Assembly: GCF_003259185.1 (NCBI RefSeq)
Contig: NZ_QGMP01000001.1
Coordinates: 2,480,001 to 2,544,000, forward strand
Length of the DNA stretch: 64,000 nucleotides
Reading direction: 5' to 3'
DNA from: Isoalcanivorax indicus
GTDB lineage: Bacteria > Pseudomonadota > Gammaproteobacteria > Pseudomonadales > Alcanivoracaceae
The notes under the pieces are model-generated. The model did not search any database. It had not been told where the DNA came from and was given only the letters and a program-made list of their open reading frames with translations. Position 1 is the first letter of the stretch. Every line of letters starts with the position of its first letter. The translations under genes and the position numbers were made by a program. Positions 1 to 10,512 of this stretch are shown piece by piece.

Positions 1-2860
1 GCAACGGCGTCGCAGGGCCATCCGTATCCGGCCCCAGCAGAACACCGACCCAGGCGCCGAGATCCAGCACCTCTGTCCGGCCATCCACCAGCACACCAGA
101 GGGCGGCAGGCCTGCCTCACGTTCACCGAAGCGAATCCCGCCACGCGTCAGGCCAGTGTCATCGTATTCCAGCCGCGCGGACAGCAGCGCCGGTATGGTC
201 AGCGACAGTCGCCCGGGGTCGCCGCCCTCAAGGATCAGCTGCAAACGCCGGGACGTGGAGGCGGTCTTGCCCAGCGGCGGCGGCAAGGCCACGGCCACGC
301 CCTGCAGGTCGGTGTTCACCGTAAGGCGCGGTGCACCGGCCCCCGCCCGACGGGGCAGACGCAGCCGGGCCCGGTAATCGGTCTCGCCGTCCAGCGGCGT
401 CAGCCAGGGCATGCGCAACCAGTCACGCAGCTGCGTCATGGTCAGTGCGCCATCGATATCCAGGTGTGTATAACGGCGATCGCTGGTGACGGATGCCGAC
501 ACCGGGGTATCGAACAGACGCCCACGCAAGGTCGGGAAATGCAGCCCGTCCTCCAGGGAGAAACGCCCCTCGCCCTGAACATCGCTGACCATGAGGCGAC
601 GGTCGGGGTTATGCAGGGTGCCCGCGTCAACCGCAGCATCCGCCTCCACGCGCAATGCCGGACTATGCGCGGCCAGCGGAATACCCAGCTCCAGACGCCC
701 CGCAAGCGTCCCGTTACGCACAGTCCAGTCGACGATTTCTTCCGGCAGCTGGGCACGCACCGGCGTACCCTGAAAAAGTCGCTGCAGCGCCGCCAGCGGT
801 CCATCGATATTGGCCGTCACCGTGAGCCGGGGCTGGCCGTCAGGCTCGGTCCCGAGCACATCGACATCGGCATCGCGGATCTCGGCATCCAGAAACCGGC
901 CGCGCAGATGGCGCCCATGCACCGTGACGCCGTCCACCAGCACCGTCCCCTGCACGGCTTCGACCTCGGGCCAGTCGGTCAGGAAGCGCAGACCAAAATC
1001 CTCCACCGCAAAGGTCATCTGGAAGGTGCGGTCCTGCTGACGCGCCGGATCAATCCCCACCGCGCCTTCATAAAGAAAACGGCCGCGCGTCACCTGGCCG
1101 CCGCTGAAGGCATGGCCAAACCAGTCACTGAGCGCCGGGGGCATGCGTTGTAGCGGTATGTAGCGACTGGCCTGGGCGGCCACGCCATCATGGATATCCG
1201 CCAGCAAGCGCAGACGCGGGCGGTAACCCGCCGCGAGATCGAGCCCGAACACTGCGGCACCGCGCGCATCGGCATTGGACGCCTGCAGCCGCCCACTCTC
1301 GATATGCCAGACCGGCACCTCGCCCTGATCAGCCTCTGTATCCTCATGGGTCTCCGTGACCCCGGGCATCGGCAGCATGCCGGCGCGACGCTCCTGCGCC
1401 GCGCTGCCGCTGTCGCGCTGCCAGCGCATCGCGCCCCCCATGGAGGCTGCCACCGGCTCGTCAAACAGGGTATTCAGTTCCAGTACCAGCGCAGGACTGG
1501 CCAGATGCAGTACCCCGGAAGCAGGCGTGCCCGCCGCCCAGCCCGACAATCCCTGCACGCCCGGCTGGGCCTCGTCGGCACTGATGGCCAGATCGACAAA
1601 CCGGGCGCTGAAGCGCGCCAGGCGAGCCCCTTCACCTTCCACATGCACCGCGCTGAGTTCACCCGCTGGCGCCAGATCGACCAGCCGCTGGCGCAGCGCC
1701 AACAGGTTCTCCGGCAGCGGAAACGGCCAGGCCACCAGTTGCTCGCGCAACCGTGTGGCATTGATCTGTTCGGCACGCACCGCCCAGCGGCTGTCTGCGC
1801 GGCGACGTCCATCCCAGCGCAGGGCCAGCGGCCCGGCCCGCAGGGCACCGGCAGCCTCTGTGCTGGCGCTGACCTCATCCAGGACCACCACATACTCGCC
1901 CCGCTCGCGGCGCACCGCCAGGCTGGCCTCCAGGCCATCAAGCAGCCAGCGCTCGTCAGCCTGCACATGGCGCAGGGCCACATCCCGGGTCGCCAGCACG
2001 ACGTTGGCCTGTTGCACGTCCCCCCTTCGCAACACAGCCCAGGCTTCCACCTGCCCGCTGGCGGTTTCCGGCTTCAGCGGCAGAGGCCAGTCCTCCGGCA
2101 GCCAGTATTCCAGGTTCTCGCCCCGCACCCGCACATAAGCGCTGCCATCCAGCTCCTCAAGCGAATAGGCGGTACCGCGCAGTCGCAGCCGCACGTCCAG
2201 TTCCAGGGGCCGGTCAGTGGCCGACAGGGTTACCGCCAGGCGGTGTTCACCCTCCTCCCTCACCAGCGCCAGCGTCAGGTCGTCGGTACGCAGCGGCGGC
2301 AACCCGGGCCAGTCGAAACGGGCGCTGACATCGTCCAGCACAATGCGCTGCTGACGATAGACGTGATCAAGCACTTCGCTGAGGCTGTCCACCGCGTCCA
2401 GCTGGTCCTGCTCGAAGGCTTCCAGGCCACGAAAACGGATGGCGCCCTCTTCATCGCGCACCAGATGCAGGTCCACGCCGCTGATCCACAACTGACGCAA
2501 CCGCAGGCCTCGGGCCAACAGGGAATCAAGGGGGGCGACGCTGATTTCCACGCGCCGCAGGGTCAGTGGTGCGGCATCGTCATCGGCCGGAGACAGCGCC
2601 ACATCATCGAACACGAAAACCGGATTCATGCCGTCCATGTGGCCATGGAACTTGCCGATGGTCACCGGCATGTCCAGCGCGCTGGCCAGATGGCTCTGCA
2701 CCGTATCGCGAAACTCCGGCAGCATGCTCATCAACTGCCTGGCGAGGACGATATACAGGGCCAGCAACAGCAACAGCGCCGTGGCACACCACCACACATG
2801 GCGGCGCCAGCGCGGCGAAACACGACGCCAGAAAGGCTGCGTGGGCTGCTGCTCAGTCAA
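1..2860 (-). CDS. yhdP: YhdP-family AsmA-like inner-membrane protein (3' end outside window)
   Basis: Large envelope protein of the YhdP/AsmA group (DUF3971), thought to form a periplasmic bridge that helps phospholipid transport to the outer membrane. The reading frame is open from the start to the window edge, giving about 953 residues; family members are around 1270, so the C-terminus lies outside. A basic cytoplasmic N-terminus (about 25 residues) is followed by one membrane helix (CATALLLLLALYIVLA), then a long periplasmic beta-rich region. I chose the TTG at 2860 because GGAG lies 6 nt upstream and it is the only start that keeps the basic anchor before the helix. It is the last visible gene of the mreB-mreC-mreD-maf-yhdP run, 18 bp after maf. 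In many relatives rng lies between maf and yhdP; here it does not. Confidence 0.85.
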   Translation of the reverse strand, partial: MTEQQPTQPFWRRVSPRWRRHVWWCATALLLLLALYIVLARQLMSMLPEFRDTVQSHLASALDMPVTIGKFHGHMDGMNPVFVFDDVALSPADDDAAPLTLRRVEISVAPLDSLLARGLRLRQLWISGVDLHLVRDEEGAIRFRGLEAFEQDQLDAVDSLSEVLDHVYRQQRIVLDDVSARFDWPGLPPLRTDDLTLALVREEGEHRLAVTLSATDRPLELDVRLRLRGTAYSLEELDGSAYVRVRGENLEYWLPEDWPLPLKPETASGQVEAWAVLRRGDVQQANVVLATRDVALRHVQADERWLLDGLEASLAVRRERGEYVVVLDEVSASTEAAGALRAGPLALRWDGRRRADSRWAVRAEQINATRLREQLVAWPFPLPENLLALRQRLVDLAPAGELSAVHVEGEGARLARFSARFVDLAISADEAQPGVQGLSGWAAGTPASGVLHLASPALVLELNTLFDEPVAASMGGAMRWQRDSGSAAQERRAGMLPMPGVTETHEDTEADQGEVPVWHIESGRLQASNADARGAAVFGLDLAAGYRPRLRLLADIHDGVAAQASRYIPLQRMPPALSDWFGHAFSGGQVTRGRFLYEGAVGIDPARQQDRTFQMTFAVEDFGLRFLTDWPEVEAVQGTVLVDGVTVHGRHLRGRFLDAEIRDADVDVLGTEPDGQPRLTVTANIDGPLAALQRLFQGTPVRAQLPEEIVDWTVRNGTLAGRLELGIPLAAHSPALRVEADAAVDAGTLHNPDRRLMVSDVQGEGRFSLEDGLHFPTLRGRLFDTPVSASVTSDRRYTHLDIDGALTMTQLRDWLRMPWLTPLDGETDYRARLRLPRRAGAGAPRLTVNTDLQGVAVALPPPLGKTASTSRRLQLILEGGDPGRLSLTIPALLSARLEYDDTGLTRGGIRFGEREAGLPPSGVLVDGRTEVLDLGAWVGVLLGPDTDGPATPL

Positions 2861-2878
2861 GACATGCTCCGTCTGTGG

Positions 2879-3499
2879 TCAGGGGCTGGCAGGTGCCTGC
2901 CATAGGGGCACCCCGGCGGCGGTCAGCAAGGACCGGGTTTCAGTCAGGGGCAGGCCCACCACACCACTGTAGCTGCCCGCCAGCGAGGCCACCAGCACGG
3001 CACCATAACCCTGGATACCGTAGCCCCCGGCCTTGTCGAACGGCTCGCCCGTGGCCAGATAAGCGTCGATGTCCGCCGCGCTCAGCACCACAAAGGTCAC
3101 CCGTGTGGTGGACAGAACCGTGCAAGGGTCGTTCCACTGTCCCTGCTCGTCCCGGCAGACCAGCGCCACCGCCGACAGCACCTCATGGGTCTGGCCGGAC
3201 AAGCGGCGCAGCATACCCGCAGCGTCATCGATGTCCGTCGGCTTGCCCAGAACAGCCCCGCCCAGCACCACGCTGGTATCGGCGCCGAGGACGGCGGCAA
3301 CCCCCGACCCGGACATGGCTGCCGCCCCGGCCAGCGCCTTTTCCCGGGCCATGCGCAACACGTAATCCGGCGCCGTCTTGTCAGGCGCCGGTGTTTCATC
3401 AATACCGGGGAAACGCAGTACCGAAAACGGCACGCCGATCTGGCGCAGCAGTTCGGCACGACGCGGCGAGGTAGACGCGAGAAAAAGCGGGGTCGCCAT
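2879..3499 (-). CDS. maf: Maf-type nucleoside triphosphate pyrophosphatase
   Basis: 206 residues, the usual size for a Maf/YhdE dTTP/UTP pyrophosphatase, a cytosolic house-cleaning enzyme that hydrolyses non-canonical or excess nucleoside triphosphates to monophosphates. Visible family motifs are the N-terminal substrate loop SPRR (residues 11-14), the catalytic-base region GADT (Asp74), GKP shortly after it, GQTHEV, and the C-terminal GYGIQG. The subfamily split (YhdE against YceF) is judged from this last motif and the mreBCD neighbourhood, so the exact substrate is inference. It lies 12 bp downstream of mreD and 18 bp upstream of yhdP and is probably co-transcribed with both. Confidence 0.93.
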   Translation of the reverse strand: MATPLFLASTSPRRAELLRQIGVPFSVLRFPGIDETPAPDKTAPDYVLRMAREKALAGAAAMSGSGVAAVLGADTSVVLGGAVLGKPTDIDDAAGMLRRLSGQTHEVLSAVALVCRDEQGQWNDPCTVLSTTRVTFVVLSAADIDAYLATGEPFDKAGGYGIQGYGAVLVASLAGSYSGVVGLPLTETRSLLTAAGVPLWQAPASP

Positions 3500-3511
3500 C
3501 AGCGGATCGCC

Positions 3512-4009
3512 TCAGCGCACCATGAACCGGCGCCGCACCCAACGGAGCAGGCCGAAAACCGGGCGCCAGATCAGTGCCGACACCAGCGCGGGCAGCAACA
3601 CCCAGACTGGCGGCACCAGCACCCGGCCCACCGCGCTCTGCACGGTGTAGGCAATCAGTGCTCCGGTACCGGTGAGCAGAAACACCACCACCGACTGCTG
3701 CAACGGCGGGAAGACACGAATACGCTTGTGGGCCGCCAGCGCGACATAGGCCACCACCGCCAGGGCCACCGCATGCTGCCCCAGCACCACGCCCGTCAGC
3801 ACATCCTGAAACAACCCGACGGCAAATCCCCACAACACGCCGATACGGTGCGGCAGGGCAATGACCCAGTAAATCAGCGCCAGGGCCAGCCAGGTGGGGC
3901 GGCCAAACTCGACGGCATCCGGTAACGGCAACACCGTCAGCCAGGCGGCCACCAGGAAGGTCCCGATAATGGCGGCAGTGCCCTGATGTTCACGCTCCCG
4001 CATTCTCAT
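3512..4009 (-). CDS. mreD: Rod shape-determining protein MreD
   Basis: 165 residues and almost entirely hydrophobic, with about five predicted membrane segments separated by short basic loops, the usual MreD form. MreD is an inner-membrane member of the elongasome, linking MreB filaments and MreC to peptidoglycan synthases. The start overlaps the mreC stop by 4 nt (ATGA type), so translation is probably coupled. A charged start (MRMREREHQ) precedes the first helix. Sequence conservation in MreD is low, so the call rests on size, topology and its position after mreC. Confidence 0.93.
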   Translation of the reverse strand: MRMREREHQGTAAIIGTFLVAAWLTVLPLPDAVEFGRPTWLALALIYWVIALPHRIGVLWGFAVGLFQDVLTGVVLGQHAVALAVVAYVALAAHKRIRVFPPLQQSVVVFLLTGTGALIAYTVQSAVGRVLVPPVWVLLPALVSALIWRPVFGLLRWVRRRFMVR

Positions 4010-4854
4010 TGCTCCGCGCCCTCCTGCTGACGGCGCACGGGCCGTTCCACCAGCAGCACATGGCTGGCGCGATCAATGCTTGCCGTGGGGCGCGCCTCGA
4101 CTATGGCAAAGGGCGCACCGGGATCATGATCCAGACGCACCACTTCGGCGACCGGATAACCGCGCGGAAAACGCTGATCCAGGCCCGTGCTGACCAGCAG
4201 ATCGCCTTCGATGATGTCGGCGGTGTCCGGCACAAACAGCAACCGCACCCGATCAGGTTGGCCGGTGCCGGCCAGGATGGCACGCACGCCATTGCGATTG
4301 ACCTGTACCGACAGCGCATGGCTGGCATCGGTAATCAGCAGCACCCGAGCCGTGAAGGGCCCGGCATCCACCACCTGGCCGAGCAGCCCCCCCGCATCGA
4401 GCACCGCCTGGCCACGATAGACGCCCGCGTGGGTGCCCTTGTTGATCACGAATTCCTGGCGGCTGGGGTCCGGCTCGATACCGATGATTTCGGCGGCCAG
4501 CACCCGGGCATCCAGTTCCGCAGATGAGTTGAGCAATTCGCGCAGGCGCACATTCTCGGCCTCCAGCACGGCCAGACGCTGGACGCGCTGCTGAAGTACC
4601 AGAATCTGACGCTCAAGATGCTGCTTGTCGGCCTGCAGGTCGGCGCGGGACACCGCCTGGCTGGACGCCCACTCGCCGATGGCGGAAGGCATATGGGCAA
4701 GATAATGAATGGGCGCAGTAATATAGCCGATGGCAAAGCGCACCGGCTGCACATGATCACTGCGCTGATCCAGCAACATCAGGGCAGCACCCACCACCAG
4801 CGCCAGGACCAGCCGGTATCCGGGATTGGGAGTGTCCGCAAACAGGCCTTTGAT
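4006..4854 (-). CDS. mreC: Rod shape-determining protein MreC, apparent AUC start
   Basis: Periplasmic elongasome scaffold with a short cytoplasmic tail, one membrane helix, a coiled coil (about residues 65-110) and the beta-rich MreC domain. Homologues begin with a sequence like MIKxLF...P, and the same reading frame here starts IKGLFADTPNPGYR. However, the codon in front of Lys2 is ATC (4854-4852), and an in-frame TAG ends at 4858, so no ATG, GTG or TTG is available there. A Shine-Dalgarno GAGGT sits 5 nt before the ATC. The first ordinary start is GTG at 4800 or 4797, which would remove the basic tail and half the membrane helix and has no ribosome site. I therefore place the start at the ATC, giving 282 residues. 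A sequencing error or strain mutation is the alternative. Located between mreB and mreD. Confidence 0.85.
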   Translation of the reverse strand: MKGLFADTPNPGYRLVLALVVGAALMLLDQRSDHVQPVRFAIGYITAPIHYLAHMPSAIGEWASSQAVSRADLQADKQHLERQILVLQQRVQRLAVLEAENVRLRELLNSSAELDARVLAAEIIGIEPDPSRQEFVINKGTHAGVYRGQAVLDAGGLLGQVVDAGPFTARVLLITDASHALSVQVNRNGVRAILAGTGQPDRVRLLFVPDTADIIEGDLLVSTGLDQRFPRGYPVAEVVRLDHDPGAPFAIVEARPTASIDRASHVLLVERPVRRQQEGAEQ

Positions 4855-4887
4855 GGTCTACCTCGTCTGTCTGCTGTCCGGCAGTGC

Positions 4888-4905
4888 GCCCGGGAGGTCC
4901 CGGGC
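4888..4905 (-). promoter_or_regulatory. GC-rich hairpin between mreB and mreC
   Basis: A perfect 8-bp inverted repeat (GCCCGGGA / TCCCGGGC, 2 nt between) lies 7 nt after the mreB stop and about 34 nt before the proposed mreC start. It has no T-run, so it is more likely an mRNA-stability or partial attenuation element that keeps MreB in excess over MreC than a terminator. Function is inferred. Confidence 0.35.
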
Positions 4906-4911
4906 TGCCAT

Positions 4912-6111
<1,200 letters not shown>

Positions 6112-6172
6112 TTAACCATTCATTACCTGTGGCGTCGCTTGATGGCGCCCTGCAACGGCCCCTGGAGAGATC

Positions 6173-6460
6173 ATGGCCCTTGACCCGAAGGCGCTGTCTG
6201 GCGTCGCCCATCTGGCGCGCCTGCACCTGGACCCGGCAGACACCGACGCCCTGACCGAGCGGTTGAACAGCATTCTAGGCATGGTGGACCGGCTGCAAGA
6301 GGCGGATGTCACCGACGTCGCCCCGCTGGCCCACCCGCTGGACGCCACCCAGCCGCTGCGCGACGACACCGTCAGCGAAGCGGACATCCGCGAACAGGTG
6401 CAGCCCCTGGCCCCCGCCACCGGGGACGGCTGCTACCTGGTTCCCCGCGTTATTGAGTGA
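6173..6460 (+). CDS. gatC: Asp/Glu-tRNA amidotransferase subunit GatC
   Basis: 95 residues. Small scaffold subunit that wraps GatA and GatB in the GatCAB complex, which converts misacylated Asp-tRNA(Asn) and/or Glu-tRNA(Gln) to the amide forms. The family pattern is visible: VAHLARL near residue 10, a central [12 protein letters not shown] helix, the APLAHPL turn and the C-terminal [12 protein letters not shown] lies 6 nt before the ATG. First gene of gatCAB; its stop overlaps a possible GTG start of gatA. Confidence 0.96.
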   Translation: MALDPKALSGVAHLARLHLDPADTDALTERLNSILGMVDRLQEADVTDVAPLAHPLDATQPLRDDTVSEADIREQVQPLAPATGDGCYLVPRVIE

Positions 6461-6483
6461 ACACTGCCGAGCCGGACATGCCC

Positions 6484-7944
6484 ATGCATCGCAAGACCCT
6501 GACCGAACTGAAGGCCGGCCTCGACGCCGGAGATTTCTCCGCCCGGGAACTGGCCGAACATTTCCTGGCGCGTATCGACACCCTGGACCCGCAACTGAAC
6601 AGCTTTATCAGCGTGACCCGGGACCAGGCTCTGGCCCAGGCCGACGCCGCCGATCAGGCCCGCGCAGCTGGCCAGGCCGGGCTGCTCAACGGCCTGCCCA
6701 TCGCCCACAAGGATATTTTCTGCACACGCGGCGTTCGCACCAGCTGCGGCTCGCGCATGCTCGACAATTTCATCTCGCCCTACGACGCCACCGTGGTCGA
6801 ACGCATGCAGGCCGCTGGCGCCGTGATGCTGGGCAAGACCAACATGGACGAGTTCGCCATGGGCTCGTCGAACGAAACCAGTTGGTATGGCCCGGTAAAA
6901 AATCCGTGGGATACCGCACGTGTTCCGGGCGGCTCTTCCGGTGGCTCTGCTGCCGCCGTCGCGGCACGCCTGGTGCCTGCGGCGACCGGCACCGACACCG
7001 GCGGCTCGATCCGCCAACCTGCAGCACTGACCGGCATCACCGGCCTCAAACCCACCTACGGCCGCGTGTCCCGCTGGGGCATGATTGCGTTTGCGTCGAG
7101 TCTGGATCAGGCCGGCCCGATGGCCACCAGCGCCGCCGATTGTGCGCTGCTGCTGTCCGCCATGTCCGGTCATGATCCGCGCGATTCCACCAGCGTCCAT
7201 CAGGCCGTGGAGGATTACAGCGCAGCACTGGATCAGCCCCTGAAAGGATTGCGCATCGGCGTGCCGGAAGAATTTTTCCCCGCCACACTTGACGACCGCA
7301 TCGCCAGCACCACCCGCGCTGCCATGGCTGAACTGGAAAAACAGGGCGCCACCCTCGTGTCCATTCGCCTGCCCAGTGTCGACCTGTCGGTACCGGCCTA
7401 TTACGTGATTGCACCGGCGGAAGCGTCCTCCAACCTGTCGCGTTTTGACGGCGTGCGCTACGGCTACCGCTGCGATGACCCGCAGGACCTGGAAGACATG
7501 TACAAGCGCTCCCGCTCCGAAGGTTTTGGTGCCGAAGTGAAGCGCCGCATCCTGGTCGGCACCTATGCCTTGTCGCACGGTTACTACGACGCCTATTACC
7601 TGCGCGCACAAAAGGTACGCCGCCTGATCAGCAATGATTTTGCCCGCGCCTTTGACGACGTGGATGTGATCATGGGCCCGACCTCTCCGGAGCAGGCCTT
7701 CGCCCTCGGCGCCAAGAGCGACGATCCGGTGACCATGTATATGGCGGATGTCTTTACCATTGCCGTCAACCTCGCTGGCCTGCCTGCCCTGTCCATGCCT
7801 GCGGGCATGATCGACGGCCTGCCTGTCGGCATTCAGGTGATCGGCAATTATTTCCGCGAAGGACAGATTCTGAATGTTGCCCACCAATTCCAGCAGGCCA
7901 CTGACTGGCATCAGCAGGCACCGGCATTCGGGGAGAGCGCATAA
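6484..7944 (+). CDS. gatA: Asp/Glu-tRNA amidotransferase subunit GatA
   Basis: 486 residues of the amidase-signature family. GatA hydrolyses glutamine and channels ammonia to GatB. The Ser-cisSer-Lys triad is intact: Lys76 in AHKD, Ser151 in the GGSSGGS stretch and Ser175 in DTGGSIRQP, the spacing known for GatA. Three starts are possible: GTG 6457 overlapping the gatC stop, ATG 6478 and ATG 6484. I use 6484 because MHRKTLTEL aligns best with the family N-terminus, but none has a strong ribosome site, and coupling from the 4-nt overlap at 6457 cannot be excluded. The stop codon directly abuts the gatB start. Confidence 0.95.
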   Translation: MHRKTLTELKAGLDAGDFSARELAEHFLARIDTLDPQLNSFISVTRDQALAQADAADQARAAGQAGLLNGLPIAHKDIFCTRGVRTSCGSRMLDNFISPYDATVVERMQAAGAVMLGKTNMDEFAMGSSNETSWYGPVKNPWDTARVPGGSSGGSAAAVAARLVPAATGTDTGGSIRQPAALTGITGLKPTYGRVSRWGMIAFASSLDQAGPMATSAADCALLLSAMSGHDPRDSTSVHQAVEDYSAALDQPLKGLRIGVPEEFFPATLDDRIASTTRAAMAELEKQGATLVSIRLPSVDLSVPAYYVIAPAEASSNLSRFDGVRYGYRCDDPQDLEDMYKRSRSEGFGAEVKRRILVGTYALSHGYYDAYYLRAQKVRRLISNDFARAFDDVDVIMGPTSPEQAFALGAKSDDPVTMYMADVFTIAVNLAGLPALSMPAGMIDGLPVGIQVIGNYFREGQILNVAHQFQQATDWHQQAPAFGESA

Positions 7945-9402
7945 ATGGAATGGGAAACCGTGATTGGCCTGGAAGTGCATGTACAGCTTTCCACCGCCAC
8001 CAAGATATTTTCCGGCAGCAGCACCGCCTTCGGCGCCGCGCCCAACAGCCAGGCCAGCCTGGTGGACCTGGCCATGCCCGGCACCCTGCCGGTGCTGAAC
8101 CGCGCTGCCGTGGAAAAGGCCGTCCTGTTCGGCCTGGCCATCAATGCCGAGATCGGCAAACGCTCCGTGTTCGAGCGCAAGAATTATTTCTATCCCGACC
8201 TGCCCAAGGGCTACCAGACCACACAGCTCGAAGCCCCCATCGTTGGCCGCGGCGACGTCGAGATACAACTTGAAGACGGCACCCGCAAGACCGTGCGCAT
8301 TCACCACGCCCATCTGGAAGAAGATGCAGGCAAGTCCCTGCATGAAGCCTTCCACGATGAACAGGGCCGGGGCATGACCGGCATTGACCTGAACCGCGCC
8401 GGCACCCCGCTGATCGAAGTGGTCACCGAACCGGACATGCGCAGCCCCGAAGAAGCCGTCGCCTTCGCCCGCAAGCTGCATGCCATCGCCACCACCCTCG
8501 GCATCTGCGACGGCGATATGTCCCAGGGCTCCATGCGTTTCGACGTCAATGTGTCCGTGCGCCCCAAAGGCGAGGAAAAACTCGGCACCCGCACCGAAAC
8601 CAAGAACCTCAACTCGTTCCGTTTCATGGACGCCGCCATCCGCCAGGAAATTCGCCGTCAAATAGAGCTGATCGAAGACGGCGGCAGCGTGGTCCAGGAA
8701 ACCCGTCTGTTTGACGGCGACACGCAAACCGCGCGTTCGATGCGCACCAAGGAAGACGCCAACGACTACCGCTACTTCCCCTGCCCCGACCTGTTGCCCG
8801 TGGAAGTCACCGATGCGGACATCGACCGACTGCGCGCCCAGCTGCCGGAACTCCCGGACGCCCGCGCCGAACGCTTCATGCAACAGTACGCCCTGTCTGG
8901 CTATGATGCGGGCCTGCTGGCCGCAGACCGGCATATCGCTGACTATTTCGAAGCGGCCGCAGCGGCCGCTGGCGACGCCAAACTGACCGCCAACTGGGTC
9001 ATGGGCGACGTCAGCGCCCGCCTGAACGCCGAAAACCTGGACATCCGCCAGGCGCCGCTGAGCGCCACCGGCCTCGGCCAGCTTATCCAGCGCATCAAGG
9101 ACGGCACCATTTCGTCAAAAATCGCCAAACAGGTTTTCGACGCCTGCTGGCAGGGCGAAGGCAGCCCGGACGAGGTGATCGACGCCAGGGGATTGAAACA
9201 GGTGTCCGACAGCGGCGAGCTGGAGAAAGTGGTCGATCAGATCATTGCCGATAACGCCGACCAGGTGGCCGCCTATCAGGCCGCCGAAGGCGCCAAGCAG
9301 AAAAAGATGTTCGGCTTCTTTGTCGGCCAGGCCATGAAGCTCACCCAGGGCAAGGCCAACCCGCAGCAGATCAATGCCTTGCTGCAGGAAAAGTTGCAAT
9401 AA
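7945..9402 (+). CDS. gatB: Asp/Glu-tRNA amidotransferase subunit GatB
   Basis: 485 residues, normal length. Kinase/transamidase subunit that activates the mischarged aminoacyl-tRNA with ATP and transfers ammonia. It shows the N-terminal [10 protein letters not shown], the [13 protein letters not shown] substrate loop, the HLEEDAGK motif, [11 protein letters not shown], and the C-terminal YqeY-like helical tRNA-binding tail ending in the region [14 protein letters not shown]. Third gene of the operon, with its ATG immediately after the gatA stop. Confidence 0.97.
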   Translation: MEWETVIGLEVHVQLSTATKIFSGSSTAFGAAPNSQASLVDLAMPGTLPVLNRAAVEKAVLFGLAINAEIGKRSVFERKNYFYPDLPKGYQTTQLEAPIVGRGDVEIQLEDGTRKTVRIHHAHLEEDAGKSLHEAFHDEQGRGMTGIDLNRAGTPLIEVVTEPDMRSPEEAVAFARKLHAIATTLGICDGDMSQGSMRFDVNVSVRPKGEEKLGTRTETKNLNSFRFMDAAIRQEIRRQIELIEDGGSVVQETRLFDGDTQTARSMRTKEDANDYRYFPCPDLLPVEVTDADIDRLRAQLPELPDARAERFMQQYALSGYDAGLLAADRHIADYFEAAAAAAGDAKLTANWVMGDVSARLNAENLDIRQAPLSATGLGQLIQRIKDGTISSKIAKQVFDACWQGEGSPDEVIDARGLKQVSDSGELEKVVDQIIADNADQVAAYQAAEGAKQKKMFGFFVGQAMKLTQGKANPQQINALLQEKLQ

Positions 9403-9440
9403 CACTGACGCCCCAGGGCACGCCACAGGAGCACACCAGC

Positions 9441-10259
9441 ATGGCCGAGCCACAACGTTTTCGCGACCGTATCAGTCTGCGTATCGAAGACAGTATTGCC
9501 TACGTCAGCCTGTCACGGCCGGAAAAGTACAACGGCCTCGATCTGGACATGCTCCAGGGGCTGGTAGACGCCGGCCGTTTTCTGAAAAAAGACCGTACCC
9601 TGCGCGCCGTCATCCTCCAGGGCGAAGGAAAGTCATTTTGCGCCGGGCTGGACTTTGCCACGGTGACCCGACAACCGGGCCGTATCCTGCGCAGCTTTCT
9701 CAGCCATCTGGGCATTCGCCGCGCCAACCTGTTCCAGTACTGCTGCTGGATCTGGCGCGAGTTACCGATGCCGGTCATTGCCGTGACACACGGCCACTGC
9801 TTCGGCGGTGGTCTGCAAATCGCCCTGGGTGCGGACTTCCGATTCAGCACGCCGGACTGTCAGTTTTCTGTCATGGAAATCAAATGGGGCCTGCTGCCGG
9901 ACATGAGCGGCACCGCCAGCCTGCGTGAACTGTTGCCGATGGATGTCGCCAAGGAACTGGCCATGACCGGCCGCGTCTTCGATGGCCGGGAGGCCCACGC
10001 CCTGCATCTGGTCACCGGCATCAGCGACGACCCGCTAGCCCAGGCCCAGGCCCTGGCCGCCGACCTCGCCACCCGCTCCCCGGATGCCCTGGCGTCCATC
10101 AAGACACTGTTCCAACGCAACTGGCTGGCCAGTGAACGCCGCGCCTTCCGTAACGAACGCTGGCTTCAGGTGGGTCTCTTCATGGGCAAGAATCAGCGGC
10201 GTGCCATGCAGGCGGCCATGAAAAAGGAACCGCCTGTTTTTGGGCCTCGTGGTCGGTAG
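9441..10259 (+). CDS. Crotonase/enoyl-CoA hydratase-isomerase family protein
   Basis: 272 residues with one crotonase fold. The oxyanion-hole signatures SFCAGLDF (about residues 68-75) and the longer GHCFGGGLQIALGADFRF (about 117-134) are clear, followed by MEIKWGLLPDMSGT, where hydratases and isomerases carry catalytic acidic residues. The PDMSGT form resembles dienoyl-CoA isomerases and related crotonases more than classic EchA, so the exact reaction (hydration or double-bond isomerisation of acyl-CoA in beta-oxidation) is open. The C-terminal GKNQRRAMQA helix is usual for the family. ACAGGAG lies 8-10 nt before the ATG. It starts 38 bp after gatB and could be read through, but has no functional link to it. 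Confidence 0.88.
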   Translation: MAEPQRFRDRISLRIEDSIAYVSLSRPEKYNGLDLDMLQGLVDAGRFLKKDRTLRAVILQGEGKSFCAGLDFATVTRQPGRILRSFLSHLGIRRANLFQYCCWIWRELPMPVIAVTHGHCFGGGLQIALGADFRFSTPDCQFSVMEIKWGLLPDMSGTASLRELLPMDVAKELAMTGRVFDGREAHALHLVTGISDDPLAQAQALAADLATRSPDALASIKTLFQRNWLASERRAFRNERWLQVGLFMGKNQRRAMQAAMKKEPPVFGPRGR

Positions 10260-10293
10260 CGTTGGGGGCCATTCTTTTTGTTGGGGTGGTTGT

Positions 10294-10322
10294 GGCCCTC
10301 GGGGGGCGTCACGCGCAGCCCG
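10294..10322 (+). repeat. Repeat remnant matching flank and arm of the 25.5-kb element
   Basis: The first 14 bases (10294-10307) are identical to the outer part of the left arm of the hairpin at 25496. The 16 bases from 10307 to 10322 (CGTCACGCGCAGCCCG) recur at 25614-25629, directly outside the right arm of that hairpin. Here the two pieces are fused with no hairpin between them, so this looks like an empty or collapsed copy. Confidence 0.6.
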
Positions 10323-10399
10323 ATCTTCAAGCGGGCAGATGGCCGATGGTGTTGTTCCTCCAACACGCGCTATAACCACTGAACGTAGAATCTCGCTCC

Positions 10400-10512
10400 G
10401 GCGTTGAGGCGGGGTGCGCCCTGGAGGGACATCTTTGCCCAGGGATGGGCAAAGAAAGAGCGCCCAGGGACGGCTTGAGCGGTCCCGGAAGGGCGCACCC
10501 CGCCTCAACGCC
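10400..10512 (+). repeat. Long-arm hairpin repeat, copy A
   Basis: Perfect 23-bp inverted repeat (10400-10422 and 10490-10512) around a 67-nt core. Part of the core (roughly GGGATGGGC ... AGCGCCCAGGGACGG) follows the same base pattern as the cores of the elements at 25496 and 25711 (GGATG, then AGC, CA-GGA-G, TT, GCG), although it is clearly diverged. It lies between a crotonase gene and a cNMP-binding gene. It could fold as a large RNA hairpin and act as a weak terminator, or be a non-autonomous mobile repeat. Confidence 0.7.

Noticed and set aside
1190-2905. 571-codon plus-strand open frame opposite yhdP
   Set aside because: The minus strand carries a continuous YhdP-like protein with a membrane anchor; the plus frame has only low-complexity His/Gln-rich sequence.
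6433-8934. 833-codon open frame on the minus strand across gatA and gatB
   Set aside because: It lies opposite two clear gat genes, is rich in Gly, Ala, His and Gln from antisense GC-rich codons, and shows no family motif or ribosome site.
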